This document shows positions 11,601 to 24,419 of a stretch of DNA of 64,000 nt, piece after piece. The translations under genes and the position numbers were made by a program. The stretch lies in contig NC_070603.1 of assembly GCF_027172205.1 (NCBI RefSeq), positions 5,816,501 to 5,880,500 on the forward strand, read 5' to 3'. Position 1 is the first letter of the stretch. Each line of letters opens with the position of its first letter. Under the pieces are notes generated by a model that saw only the letters and a program-made list of their open reading frames with translations, searched no databases and was not told where the DNA came from. This DNA is from Podarcis raffonei. Taxonomy: Eukaryota > Chordata > Lepidosauria > Squamata > Lacertidae.

Positions 11601-14600
11601 TTTGGGAATTCCTTTGTCCCCAGAGACTTTCATTAAAAAATACATTTAGGCTGCATTTAAAAGTTAAAACTTTCTCAAGGTTGAGAAAATTGTAACTAAA
11701 ATATAAAACCAGCATCACCACATACATTCATTCATATATGTGTGAAAGCACCCTTTTCCATGTGCTAGCCCCCAGAATGTACAGCAGTTGTTTGTTGTAT
11801 CCTAAAGGCGTTGGTCAGGTTACAGTTATGAAAGAAAGGCTATCCCCTAACCTCTCTAATTGTGATCACAAACAGTAGCTCAAATGAAGCCTTAAAATGG
11901 CTCAAAAAGTGGTTTTAACTTTGGAACCAAGCCATTGTAGCCATTCCAGGTATTTGTGTTGAGTTTGTCAAGTTAGCATCCTCTCTTAAAAGGTTAACAA
12001 AAATCCTGCTCTAAGTATTCCTGTTGAAGGTCACAGGTCTACCTGATTCAGTGCTTTGCTGTTAAATGGCTTCCTTTTGCTACTTGACACTACTTTAGCT
12101 GGCTCTTCCTTTTTTAATGACTTGAGAAAATGCGACTTGGATTGCTTCCTTATTAAACTGGATCCTGTTTCTGCAGACATGCTGGTGTGTACACTGCTGA
12201 GGAAGTGGCACTGATCATGCGAGAAAAACTCATCCGGCTGCAGTCTCTATATATTGATCAGTTCAAACGACTTCAACATCTCCTGAAAGAGAAAAAACGA
12301 CGGTACTTACACAGCCGCAAGGTGGAACATGAGGCCATAGGTAAACAGCCATTGTCCTGTACATAAGCATTACTGGCTTGCAGCTCAGAAGCTTTGCTAA
12401 AGCTGTTCCAAAATTCATTAGGACAATCTGAAAGCAGTTTACCAAGAGCTAGAATACTTAATGCTTGACAAGTATTTCTGTAGATCTTTCATTACTTTCT
12501 TGTTATATCTGCTGAAATTGTTTTCAAAAGTCATCTTCCAATGAGCTAGGAAGTTTCCAAATCCTAGTTAGGAGTATTGAGCATCATTTGTCCCTAATGG
12601 TAGGAGAATGCATAGGAAGGAATTCAATGTAGTGCTTAGCAGGTTGCTGTGTCAGCACAAACATTTCTGCTTGCCTGATGAAACGACCTGCTTCCCATGC
12701 TCTTCCAGGGGTTCTCCCAACCCCCAGCGGCAATTAGGAGAAAGGGGCAAAGGCCCCATTGCACTAGTGAAAGTTCTTGCACAGGCTTCTGGCAGGGCCA
12801 CAAGTGTGGGACTTGTTCCACACATGACTTTGGAAACCTGATGTAAGCATCAAGGGAGATGCGGACCCCTGCAGTTACTAACAAATAGTATACAATTCCT
12901 TGAAGTTTAAATGGTGAAGAGTATTTTTTCTGGTTAAATATACCTATAGTTGACTACCCAATAACACCAGTTGGGTAACTTTCCCTACACAGTTTCAAAA
13001 CTTGATTTCCTCACACCTACCACTAATCAATTCTACAGGTTCTTTTACAAGATAGCTGTCTTGAAACAGTTGCTCTTTAAAGGTGGCCTAAAGCATCTGC
13101 AAGCAGAGAAATATAGAAAGGGTCCTGTAGAGTATAATCTTGTGGCTTGCTGCTATTCCTAGACAATTTTTTCAAAATTGTGTGAAATGTTATTGGTTTT
13201 CATAGTAAGACATTGATTATCCATTTTTACAGCATAGTGGGTTTAGTACAGATTTGTTTTTGTGTGCATTTTGTATTGAATGTAATATAATGTGGGTTTA
13301 TAAACAAGAAGGAAGTGTTGAGCTCAAGTAAAAAATAATCTTCTCAAAAGAGGTTCACTAAACTAGCAGGTGCTTAGTCTGTTGGGATTAACAAGAATCA
13401 GGGTAGTGCTTTGAGTCTGCCTTGAGGATGCTTCCTTGGTGTCTTCCAGGTAGCAGCCTCCTGACAGGCCCAGAGGGACTTCTGGCTAAAGAACGTGAAA
13501 ACCTGAAACGGCTGAAATACTTGAGGCGATATCGGCAGCGTTATGGTGTGGAAGCCCTTCTACACCGGCAGTTGAAGGAACGCAGAATGCTGGTCACTGA
13601 GGGTGCTGCCCAGCAGGTACTTGAGTCAAGCTGTGCTTCTGTACCTACTAGGCACAGTGGAGCTAGAAATTGTGGGTTTTGTGATTTTCCTCTGAAAGTA
13701 AGGCAGGGGTATAAACTGGCTCTGAAATGTTGGAAGATTTTCAGATATGACACTTTGTTTTGAACAGGGCACAGAATTATTGTATCGGCTCAGCCTCTTA
13801 CATTATTACGAATACATGTGGAAAGAGATGTTGAGGTGATTCTCTATTGTGTGTTTTTTGATTTCTGAATGGAAGAGTGTATTCCTGTAAGAGCAGCTTT
13901 TCCACCAACAGCCTGCAAAATTATCTTGTGCTCTGCAGGCACACACCACCCGTTCTAGCCAGAGGTGTTTGGCCTTTGTGGATGATGTTCGATGTTCCAA
14001 CCAGTCTCTTCCAATGACAAGACACTGCCTTACTCGTATCCTTTTAAGCTGTCAGTTGTCTGTATTAGTACTTCTGGAAGTAGAAGAAGAATTGAATTGC
14101 TTTTGTTTTTGATTGTTTTTTGTTTTGGCCCTGAATCAAGGCTGCTGGCTTGCTGTAGCCACTGGTTTCAAACAGGCGCCCAAAGAAATGTCTTCCTATG
14201 GTCTGTTGGCTGTTCAATTGCTTTAGACTAGAACAGCCAATTCAGTTGGAAGCAACAAGCAAACCTCAAACTACAATAAGGCCACTGTCTGACATAAGAC
14301 TGATCCCTTCAGAATCACATGTGTGGATACTTGAGTAGTTCCAATTCCACGATGATCCTTAAATCTTATATTCTGAATTTAGACATAATTTGCTGCTGAC
14401 TTTGTGTTATATTATCCTAGTGGTCTACTCCTGCATTAATTATTCAGCTGCTTTTGGTTTGCTAACAGCTGACTACTAGTTGTGATATGCAGAAGAAAAG
14501 TTATCTACTAAAAATTCAAGCCTCATGAGTTTAAAAGCTGGTTTTTACTTTGAGGCTAAAGTCCAGCAGTTCCCCCTTAATATGATGGTGTATTCCTACA

Positions 14601-17600
14601 GTAAATTTAAGGTGCTTTAGATTATTTATGTACAGACTGTGATACTGCACGTGGAGTTCAGATGTGCACCTTGATATTTTCTCCTAAATAGAAGTATTTC
14701 CAAGGAAAATGGAAATAAATAGGGAGCTGTCACCTGCTATTCTATATATCTTATGTACTCTTTGGCAAATTATTCATTATTTTTAATGAAACATACAAAA
14801 TGGCAGGCCTGCTGACTTACTAAAAGTCTGCTTTTAACACTTCCTTTTATTTCTCATGTCCTGGAACGGCTGACCTTGCCTTTTCGCAAATCTTGCTTGT
14901 CTCCTTTGACTGCGTCTTTAGATATTTGCCAGGATACCAATCAGCTTCTATTTAAGCTGTGCCAAGGGTCAGAAGAAGCACCCTGCAGCAAGCCAGTGCC
15001 TGTAAGCCTCTCCGAAGACCCCTGCTGCCCACTCCATCTCCAGCTACCACCTCAGATGTATGTTCCTGAACAGGTACTGTCTGTTCCCGAGGAGCTGGAA
15101 GCTGCTTCCATGGATCTGTACTTGAGCGCAGCTGAACTCCGGCCCACAGAGAGCTTGCCGCTGGAGTTCAGTGATGTAAGTGAATTGTAATGCAGCACCT
15201 GCCCATGGCACTTCAGAAGGCACAGTTACCTCTAACCTGGGTATGAGTACTTCAGTAATGACATGGGTTGAAGCTACATGTAAATGAGTAAGGGGAAAGA
15301 GTTCTGATACATCAAAAACATGGATTATGTGGGAGAAGCAGGCACCATGGGCGTAGTGAACAGGGCTGACATTTGGGTGCAGGAAAAAGTGTGTCACTTG
15401 AAAAAGTAGGTTGTTAATGTCATGCCTGTCGATATTTCTAGAGGACTTAAATAAATTTGGTACATTAAAATAAAGCAGACCCTATTCTCAGGTTTGCAGT
15501 CTAAATAATAGACTAAACTAACAACTGAAGGGGAACAGAGTGAAAACCCAAGAGATGCAAGATCAAGCTGATTGAGCAAGTGAGGAGGTGAGTGTTTATC
15601 AAACATTTAGAGGGCTACCGAGAGACTTCCTGGCATAGGAAGCAAGAAAAGAGGCTGTTGGGGCATGAATAATGTCATTTTGGATTAATAGAAGACTTTA
15701 TGGAGGAATAAAGGGGGGGTAAAGATATTAGTGGGTGTGAGAAAATGAAGATACTTGAAAGTTCTTTTTATAAAAAGCGGAGAGCTATAGTAGAGAATGG
15801 AGGGGTAATATGATCAAATGCTTCTTCCTCCATGTTAAATAGAGGCACTTACACCTGTGGAAAACCTAGTTTTCTTTGATACATTGACTTTGTATATGCA
15901 TGTGGTTTTTTGTGGGGGGGGGACACTTGGAATGTGTGGTCTCCCAGCTGCTTGCAGAGGTGGTACATTCCTTGGAGGTGTGCTGTTTTGGAATATGTAT
16001 TTTCAGCTTTGTCTAGAAAAGCAGCACATAAATATTTTAAAATAAATAGATTAAGAACAAAATTATGGGTTCCTCAGTGTGTATTTGGAGCAAACACTTG
16101 TATTTGTGTAGGGCAGTGAATTGATGGCCTGTTGTCATGTTCCTTGCCCTGACTGAATTTTAAGTGAAGGAATTTTGTCGATTCATATAAAGGCATCTTG
16201 TTGGGAAAGACTAGAATACAAAAGGGTTAGATTGGACCTTTTGTAACCCTTTGAAAACATCAGACCTTTAAAATCCGTATTTAAAAGCTTTTTTTTTTTA
16301 AAGCAGCTTTTTCTCTATCCCATAAGGGTTTGTGTGGGTTATAATCCTTGGATTACTAGGATGGCCTGTGTGTTTGCTAAATCTATGTACTTTGTAAAAA
16401 ACAAAACATTGTAGACACAGCATGCTGACTGAAATGTCTGTCTTCTAAAAATAATAGTGTAAAATCAGCTAGCAGTTTTCATTCTAGGGCCAGCTCTGAA
16501 AGTGGTTCTGAAAATAGTGAGGGTGTCAAGCTTGTGCTGAACATAAGGACATTTGTGGAGACGTGTGTAATGGGGGATATTGAGTCCTATCAGGCCATAC
16601 TCTTCTGTATGGATCCTCTTCCCATTCATGCAGCATACATCCCACTGTAGGGAGAGAGTTGGAGGTCTGCCACATGGTTCAACAGGGTCTATTGGGTACA
16701 GTGAGCACTGATCAGATTAGTTTCTCATATATATCTTGTTCTGAAGTGCAAGCACTGGGATGGTGGCTTTATCATGTGGTTGCAAATGGGGGCATTTTCT
16801 GTGGGGAGTAGAGTGTATTAATGAGCTTCTGTGTGGGCCTTTAATGTCCTTTCCAAGAGGAACGTTAGGGCTTAATCCCGGCTGCTTTCTGGGTTACACT
16901 GGATTCCAGCTGCAAAGCCCTAGGCAGCTTTGTATCATCCCTGATGGCATTTATGCCATTGCTGTTTCAATTAAAATAAAAATCTCCCTAGATAGAAGTG
17001 TCCATATATTTGTTCTGAAACTATTCTGTTTTGAGGTAGAACCTTATCAAGAGGCAGCTAGGATCTGTCTCATTTTATCAAAGTGGCTGTTCTGGAATTG
17101 TAAGTATCTCCTTTCTCTGCCCACAAAAGTGACTGTTAAGCTAAAAAGCAGACTCTGTATGCCTTTTAATAAAATAAGGATGCCAGTCTGATTTTCATGT
17201 TTACTTTCAGCACATGCTGACTTTGTTTGATTCCTGCTTCCCTTAAGAAGAAGCTGAAATACTATTAGGAATGGGTTAAGGGAGGGGGACTGGAAGCACC
17301 CTGTTTAGCCACATCTCAAAACGGTTTGTTTGGTTTTCTCTGTGACAGGACTTGGATGTTGTTGGGGATGGCATGCAATGCCCCCCTTCTCCTCTGCTCT
17401 CTGATCCTTCTACTTCTCTTGAGAACCAGTTAAACAAAAGTGTTGCTGAAACCCCCACAAATGTGCCACCAAGTGAAGAGCTTGCTCAACAAGGACTTCT
17501 GAACCAGGCAGCACAGCCAGGCAGAGGGTTTTTCCCCAGACAAACTGCATTTCCTGCTTCAGAGTTGCTACAAGAGCTACCCTCACAGGTACTGATCTGG

Positions 17601-18564
17601 GCTTGGAATAACCTGCATGGGGTTCTGGATAGGAGTCAGTAGATCCTTTTAAGGAGTGCATTAAGGTTTGCTGGCGAAGGTCTTGCCTCCACTAAAGTCC
17701 AATGAGATTGCCTGTTCTGTAAAGATTTTCTTGAAGTCAGCCTGAATACGTGCGTAGGCTAGCTACTAAGGAAAAGGCAACCCGTGCTTGTTTGTCAAGG
17801 GGATTAGCCATCTGCTCATTGTATGTGTTGGAGGAGGGAAGAGGACCGTCCCCCAGCCGTGTAACGTTGCACAGCTGGCCTGGCGCATTAATGCAGGGAT
17901 GGGAAGTGGGAGCTGGCAGGTGGCTGATGCTGTTTGTTTGAGTTTCCAGAACTATGATTGCGTTATTACTATTTCTTTAATGTTTTCTCATCTTGCTTTT
18001 TTTGGTTGCATTCTGCTTAAAAATATATTCACATGAGTTCAGCTTATACCTGTTTGTTGTGCGCATATTTGTTCTCTCACTTCTGCTTTCTCAAGACGAG
18101 ACTGTTTTCCTCCCATGCCCTCTGAAATGGAGACTTAATTGTCTTACCAACCAGGAATCAAAACCGATCCATTCTGCAGGCCTTGAATTGAAGGCTAATG
18201 GTTTGCAGTAGCCATTGGTTTCAAGCAGGTGCCCAGAGGAAATTTTCCCCATGGTCTGTTGGCTGTTTTGAATGTTTGAATGGAATAGTCAATTCACTGG
18301 GGAGTAACATCAAACAAAGGGGGAAAAAGCACCTTCTCTGGTCTGGGTATGACCTGATTCTAGAGTTGCTGTATTGCATCCTTTGCACAGGAATACACTA
18401 GGTCCAGTTTCTGTAAAAAAAGCATAGGATACGATTGTCAATTTTATCCTCTCTGTTTCTACTAGAATATACAGCCTCTTGTGACAACTGGGCCAGGACT
18501 GGAGGAGGGTAAAAAGGAAGAACCTGCAACCAATGGGAATTCAGAACCAGCTTCCATCAGCTGA
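8685..18564 (+). CDS. KANSL2: KAT8 regulatory NSL complex subunit 2 (complete, 9 coding exons)
   Basis: Coding exons: 8685-8935, 10318-10496, 11246-11360, 12177-12340, 13450-13616, 13939-14035, 14922-15175, 17349-17588, 18466-18564. All have GT-AG borders and sum to 1566 bp (521 residues; human is about 490). The start [15 protein letters not shown] and most of the protein match what I recall of human KANSL2. An N-terminal Cys/His cluster (C28, C35, C46, H49; C61, C72, C88, H91) and a second one (C302, C311, C322, H325, then CCPLH) form the paired zf-C3Hc3H domains. An acidic stretch, near [14 protein letters not shown], separates them. KANSL2 is a scaffold subunit of the nuclear NSL complex, in which KAT8/MOF acetylates histone H4. 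The exon at 17,349 encodes a poorly conserved Ser/Gln/Pro-rich tail and accounts for the extra length. Introns 7 and 9 carry snoRNA-like genes. Confidence 0.96.
9180..10160 (-). mobile_element. L2-like LINE fragment, split by a SINE
   Basis: Read on the minus strand, the right part gives degraded L2 ORF2 C-terminal sequence (a relic of the LQLVQNAAARLLTG region). The left part is the AT-rich 3' end. A Sauria SINE at 9327-9664 interrupts it, with TGGGTA repeated on both sides. The element lies in KANSL2 intron 2. Confidence 0.6.
9327..9664 (-). mobile_element. Sauria-type SINE inserted in an L2 relic
   Basis: Minus-strand copy with its tail at the left (AAGGTAAAGGACCCCTG) and its B box GGATTCGAAC at the right. 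The first part of the tRNA-like head is missing. TGGGTA flanks it at 9321-9326 and 9665-9670. It is more diverged than the copy at 7150. Confidence 0.85.
14124..14260 (+). ncRNA. H/ACA snoRNA, SNORA2/SNORA34 family, KANSL2 intron 7
   Basis: Lies in intron 7 (14,036-14,921). The 5' hairpin has an outer stem GGCCCTG with CAGGCGCC, an inner stem GGCTGC with GTAGCC, and an internal loop containing TGGTTTCAAA as a candidate pseudouridylation pocket. An H box AAAGAA follows at 14,182-14,187. The 3' hairpin has a perfect 10-bp stem, TTGGCTGTTC (14,206-14,215) with GAACAGCCAA (14,231-14,240). The ACA box is at 14,255-14,257, three bases before the inferred end. Blocks such as GGTTTCAA-CAG and TGTCTTCCT match, from memory, human SNORA34/miR-1291 precursor sequence. 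Human KANSL2 introns host SNORA2A, SNORA2B and SNORA34. I cannot say which of the three is the ortholog. Confidence 0.82.
14922..15175 (+). CDS. KANSL2: KANSL2 coding exon 8 (second Cys/His block)
   Basis: The acceptor TCTTTAG precedes 14,922 and the donor GTAAGT follows 15,175. The first two bases complete a His codon begun in exon 7, giving CLTHICQD as in mammals. The exon supplies the second half of the C-terminal zf-C3Hc3H block ([10 protein letters not shown], then DPCCPLH). It also encodes the conserved [10 protein letters not shown] segment. Confidence 0.93.
18176..18312 (+). ncRNA. H/ACA snoRNA, SNORA2/SNORA34 family, KANSL2 intron 9
   Basis: A diverged paralog of the intron 7 snoRNA, in the intron between coding exons 8 and 9 of the list (17,589-18,465). 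It has an outer stem GGCCTTG with CAGGTGCC, an inner stem GGCTA with TAGCC, and the pocket strand TTGGTTTCAAG. The H box is AGAGGA at 18,235-18,240. The 3' stem is TTGGCTGTTTT (18,259-18,269) with GGAATAGTCAA (18,282-18,292), where G-C pairs of the other copy become G-U. The ACA box is at 18,307-18,309. Compensated stem changes argue for a working RNA rather than a dead copy. The pocket bases differ slightly from the other copy, so targets may differ. Confidence 0.8.
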
Positions 18565-19140
18565 TAAAACTCAAAACAGATGGCAATCCCCCCCCCCCAA
18601 AGATGAAGCATCTGCTACTCTTGGACTCCTGGTTCTGTGTGTTCCTCCATCTCCATGTTAAATATTTCTAGATTAGTGAAAACTCTTTCTGGAAGGCCAC
18701 ATGGCTGGCAGATTTTGGGTGCTTTTCTAGTGGCCTTCAGATCTTGTTCAGTTGATAGCCTTTTAGGGTTGGTTGGTTTTTAATAATTCTGGTACTGCTA
18801 TAAATTCCAATAAGGCATGAGAGACTCTCAATGTTTAATGAATACAAACACTGAGGAGCCACACCTAGTTTATATTCGTAGTCCTAAGTTCATAATAAAA
18901 GGGGATGGCTTGGAAAACTGGATTATTGGGAATATGTTTTAAGTCGTGGGCTTGTCCATGCTAAAGAGGTTTTTGAACTGTGCACTTGCCTGGTGATGTT
19001 TGATGGTGTCAATGCTGCACAGCTATTCCTTCTTTTTCTTTCTTTCTGGCATTTAAGTCTGTAATCAAATATCCACCTGTAGCTTTAACTTGTGTACATA
19101 TCCCATGTAGTATAATAAAGACACTGGATAATGTTTATAA
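18565..19140 (+). other. KANSL2: KANSL2 3' UTR and poly(A) signals
   Basis: After the TGA at 18,562-18,564 comes about 575 bp of noncoding sequence. AATAAA lies at 18,894-18,899 and again at 19,114-19,119. The second is followed by T-rich sequence, and a CR1 relic starts soon after, so it is the likelier main site. Confidence 0.75.
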
Positions 19141-19171
19141 CTTGCTTTTACAACTATGACTTTGATTGGTA

Positions 19172-19430
19172 CATAAGAAGAGCTGTACTGGATCAGACCA
19201 AAGGCCCACCTAGTCCAACATACTGTTTTCACAGTGGCTTACCAAGTGCCTATGAGTAGCCTAGAATCAGGACGGGTATAATAGCCCTCTCTTATGCATG
19301 ATCCCCAGCAACGGGTATCCAGAGGCATACAGTCTCTGATATGGGAGGTAAGTATGTAGCTATAATGATTAGCAGCCATTGATAGCTTTATTCTCTGTGC
19401 ATTTATCTAATCCCTTTCCAAAGCTGTCCC
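19172..19430 (-). mobile_element. CR1 LINE 3' end (minus strand)
   Basis: The block CTGGATCAGACCAAAGGCCC and CAACATACTGTTTTCACAGT is the reverse of the CR1 3' region. The same family lies at 52,955-53,330 and 59,826-59,950 (minus) and 60,900-61,085 (plus). Confidence 0.75.
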
Positions 19431-22400
19431 CCTTGGTGGCCATCTTGTAGTAAATTCTGTAATTTTAACTGATTCCTTATGTTTGTCTGGCTCTTCCAAA
19501 AATCATCCCAAAAGAAAAGGGGGGGGGTGTTAAATGAGAGGCACTTACTTGCATCTTTTATGGAGTTGTGTCAAAGCAGAAGTCAGCGTCCCAGCTGAAA
19601 CGGGGGCTGTCCTAAAAAAAAAGAAGTAAACTTGGACTCCCTTCTTTGTTATCCATGTTTGCAGGGAACAATGAAAAAATGTGTAAACAGTTGGTCCTCT
19701 TCATTATAATGTTGGTGCTAATGCTTGTCATTATGCAACGTTAGAAAGATGCCTCTAGACTTTGAACAGACAACTTGCATGTTAAGTGGGTCACCTTGGC
19801 GGTGGTGGAAAGATTAGCACAACCTCAACGGAAGCTGCCTAATCAAATGTAAATTGCAGGTGGACATTTTTCAGGACATAGCAGAACTTAACTTTACATA
19901 TGAACAGTTCAGACACAGACTGCTGGATACACGTCTAGAAAGCTTGATCATGTGTTTTAGCACTTGTACAACAAATCTCGTATCCTTCAACAATGGAGTT
20001 CTTTATCACTGGTGACAGAAGTAATTTGACTATAATAATATTCTTACAGGAAATTGTATAATTAGATGAGCAGTGAGACTAGGAAAAGAAAATGAAATAT
20101 ATTGGAGCCAATAAGAAAATTGTTTGGCCACCTTGGTAGTTAGGCAATGGGTAGGATGGTGGGAGAGCAAGCTGAACTTGGCTTGGGCTGGAACTGCTTT
20201 GCAGTAGTACAGGCAGGCAAGTATAGTTTCCTTATTCATACTTGGTGCAGTGTTGCCAATCCTGAAAGATTTGATGGACACCTGAAATCCTGTCCCCTGG
20301 TGCCTTTTTACATACGTCAGACTAAATAATTGCCTGAAGATGGAGTGCAACTTCTGTTCTCAGAACTGTTTTTTTATATACGTATATGTTGTACAAGAGA
20401 GGGATAACTTGAGGTGATTTGCTATGTAATCGTATAATTATAAAGTCTTGGGCAAATACAAACTTGTATGTTCTGAAGTGACTTGAGCACAGATTGTTCA
20501 GAGCATTGGATTTGGGGTGTGTATTTAACTGCTGTGATAAATGACTTCTCTCAGGGTTGTGGAATGCGGATCATGTGTTCCTGAGCTGTCCAAGCCCTGC
20601 AACATCAAGCAGAAACACACACTTTCATGTTTCACCCTTTATTACACCAAATCTTGAAAAACAGGCACTAAGTTTGGAGAGAATGGTACTGAAAGAAGAT
20701 CAGCAAGGTCCTGTGGGAGATTCTAGCTTTTTACTTCCTATATCTGGTAACTCTATTAACTTTGTTTGCTTATGTATATTTCTCTGCCTTCAAAGAGGAA
20801 CCTGTTTTACAAATGTTCCTGAGCACCATTTCTTTGCCTTTTCACAAATGCATGTGTACTTGAGAATCAAACTTTCCCCTAATCACAGAGCAAGGCTTTG
20901 TGATGCTTTGCTTCCTTACAGCTGCAATCCTATAGAATTACTGTATCAACAAAATTAGGACCATGGTACTCCTGTACACCCCATGCTTTCAAACAAAACA
21001 CACCTCTCCTGTATTGGTCTTTATAGCCACAGCAGGAGCTATAACTCTCCCAACAGTTTGACTTCACTCCTGAAGGTGCACTCTTCACTGTATTTCAAGA
21101 CAGATGGATGCCAACCAACTTGTATCTTTCTTTTCTCCATCTTGCTTTTACTATGTCACTTCAAGAAATGCCTCTTCCTACAGAGAGGAAAGGGATGGTC
21201 ATGCATTGCACATTGGGAAAATGCAGTAGGATACAACCCATACAGTTGCAATAATATGGCAGGGCAGTGCCATGTTCCTCTTGAGAAATGTGTTACTGTG
21301 GTAGTTTTCAGGGGTAGAAGAAAACAGGTCCAATAATTGAGCACATGACAATTTTGCTTATTTTCCTTCCATAGGAATGTATGTCTCCAGGTTTTAAACT
21401 ACTGTATGAGAATTGGCAAGTGTTTAGGGACTCAAAAGTGTTGCTTTCTCTGTTAAGGAAATAACCCGAGCTAAAGTCAAAAGTATTGACAAGGCTCATA
21501 TCCTTATATTGGTTCTCTCTTTCAATTTCCCTGCTTGGGATTGTGTGACAATTATGCATTTTGCCTTTCCCTTGATAGGGTATACTCATGAACATCACAT
21601 GATTAAATATTTGTGAATGTTGTGGGGAGGGAGCAAATCAGTTATTCTAACTCAGTACATTTTAAACTATTGCTGAATTGTGTAAGCCATAAATCTATTA
21701 TTTGACTTTAGTCCATCTTGTGGACCAATGTATAAAAGAAAAAATGGTTAAACTATAATAAGTGAGGATTGTTTCAATCCAGAGTCTGCTCCAGATGACT
21801 CCACTCTCCTCATCCCTTGCTACCAGACTGACTTTAACAACTTATTAGTTACAAGAAATAGTAGACTGGGCAGGTTCTTGTAGCCTTCCTATTAGAACAA
21901 TCTTAATATACTTTAATGCCAAGGCTCAGCTTGGTGATTTGGTCAGGGATTTAAAATATTAAAAGACTTATTTAGGGGAAAAATTCAGAACAAGCAGAAA
22001 CAAGCATTCTAAATTTAAACCGTTTAAAATGGGAAATTGTCTTCAGGTTACAGAATCATAATCTGCAAAAGCAGACCTGGCATTCATTTTCAGAAGCAAA
22101 GTTTATGATGCTGGTCACTTGAGGCGGCTTCTACCTGAACAGATAAGCCTTCATAATTATATCAGTCTATCGTTAGAGATGACCTCCTTTCCATCATGGA
22201 AGTCTGTACTAACAAGGCTTTGCAATAAGCCTTCAACCCTGTCGAGGAAAGCAGAAAATTAAGAACCTTGCCAATTGCATATGGCAATTATCACCAAATC
22301 TCATATGTCCATAGTGAATTATAAAGAAATAAAAATCTGAGCATAGTTCAGGAAAAAGGAAAGCAAAGAAAACCCAAAAATTGTTGAGCCTTTTTACAAA

Positions 22401-23885
22401 AATGCCAAAACACAAGATCCAAGACAAAAGACGAACTTTCAGAAATTTCCTCCGAACGTCAGTTCCACCACTGAAATCCGGCAGTATGGCACTAGTTATT
22501 TATGATTTTTTCTACAATTGATATAAGAGAATGAGTTGTTCTGGGACACTGGATATGTAACAAATGATTCAGTGCTGTATTGAGCTCCTGTTTGTGCTAG
22601 GCTTCTGTTGACCTCCTTGATGGAGGGGACTGAAAGGCAGGAGGAGTTGAGCAGAGGCCTTCATTGCTCTGTGGGCATTTCAGTGGCCTCCATCAAGTTA
22701 CCAATAAAGTTGCAGGCACATCTAGAAAACAAACCCATAGCTTTACAAAAGGGCTAGGGCTCCATATTCTGGATATATCTCTGATGATTCCCAACCACCC
22801 CTATCTCCCCAAAGGATCCCTCTTGCCCCACAGCACAAATGTGCCACTTCTTGGTGTTAAGGCAGTGAGCCTACCAAGTTGGCAAGCCCTCAAGGGTGTG
22901 AGGGCTCCATCTCCAGCACACACAGTTGTCTTTAGGGTGTAGATCTCCCAGAGGTGGGAGATGCCATGAGGGTGCTACCACTAAGAAGTCCTGTCCTTTG
23001 TGGCATCAAACAATTCCTCACTTCTGTGAAGTTTCCCTTTTCCATAAGCTACACAAGTATACAAATAGTACACTAAAGTCTGAGAACACATGAGCCTAAG
23101 GCGTATTACAAAATACAGAAATATTTTACCTAGGGCCTGAATATTTTTCTTTATATGCAACCAACCTGTACTATTTTAGTCCTGTGTCATGGGTTGTTGG
23201 GCTTTTGGGGGGGTGGTTGCTGTTGGTTTTTGTGGGAATGTTCAGGGATGCAGGAGAGGAGATATTGTTTGATTATATCCTTTCCAACTTGTGTTAACAA
23301 GTTCCACAATTTAGCAGAGTAACATCCCCCTTTTTAAAGTTACACAGTGGATGCGTTTGCTCAGGCTCGCTAAAGCCTCAATGATACGTTTTTAAAGGTA
23401 ATTCCCCTTTAGTCCCTCATAAAAGATAAGACACGACACAGTCTTCTATAAAAGTATAAAAGAGTTTACTCACTCACATTCTGTTCACAATTGGTTCCCA
23501 GAAGGCAGACTTAGCTTAGAAAAGTAATGTACACCTGGAAACTATCTCATAAGGCGACAGTCCCTTTGTCCTCTCTTGGCTGCAAACCAAGAGGGAATCT
23601 TGGACTAAGCAGATGTTGCTTCTTCGACGAATGTAGTCAAGAGAGAGATGGCGGCCGGTCCTATGCTTTTGTTACCTGCACAGGTGAGGCCACACCCAAC
23701 TATAGTCACATGCAGAAGAAGTCTGTCCCAGACAGGAGAAACAGGAAGTTCCGACTGGCTGGTCCAGGCACCACCTTTTTATGTCCACTCTAGGAATGCT
23801 GTACTTGACTGCTCTTGTTTTTCACATCCCACAGTTTTCTGTATCTTCTTGTTTTCTGTATCTTTATTTTTGTCCTTGTGAATTA
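19431..23885. other. Intergenic, no supported gene
   Basis: About 4.4 kb downstream of KANSL2. Open frames of 60-130 codons occur on both strands. None has recognisable domains, splice context or plausible composition. Sequence at 23,290-23,780 looks repeat-derived but has no clear ends. Confidence 0.5.
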
Positions 23886-24115
23886 CAGTGGTACCTCGGG
23901 TTACATACGCTTCAGGTTACAGACTCCGCTAACCCAGAAATAATACCTCGGGTTAAGAACTTTGCTTCAGGATGAGAACAGAAATTGCGAGGTGGCAGCA
24001 GCAACAGCAGCAGTGGGAGGCCCCATTAGCTAAAGTGGTGCTTCAGGTTAAGAACAGTTTCAGGTTAAGAACGGACCTCTGGAACGAATTAAGTACATAA
24101 CCAGAGGTACCACCG
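23886..24115. mobile_element. Tigger-like MITE (CAGTGGTACCTCGGGTTA family)
   Basis: The element begins CAGTGGTACCTCGGGTTACA, ends GAGGTACCACCG, and is flanked by TA on each side. An inner tract of CAGCAGCAACAGCAGCAG is a local triplet expansion absent from the other copies. Confidence 0.88.
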
Positions 24116-24419
24116 TATGTGGAAATTGTTCAGTTAGGTTGTGTATTTTTGTGTTTATGATGACTTTTGTTATGTGGTAGTTATGTATTTTTTCATGCTG
24201 TAGGCCACTTGGAGCATGGTTTGAACCTTAGAAAGGCAGCATACAAATAAAATTATATATGTATGTATCTATGTATGTCTCATTAAGGTTCTGCACTCAA
24301 AACACCTACCCCAGTAATAGTGTCACCAGCGTGGGTTCAAAAGTGACTTCACACAGGAGTAAATAGTTTATGGGGTGCAAAGGGGGAGATGGGGTTTTAT
24401 GGGAAACCACCTCCCTGGC

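Noticed and set aside
23290-23780. LTR-like or other repeat-derived sequence
   Set aside because: It has the feel of a dispersed repeat, but I see no TG...CA ends, no target duplication and no coding parts, so no element is claimed.
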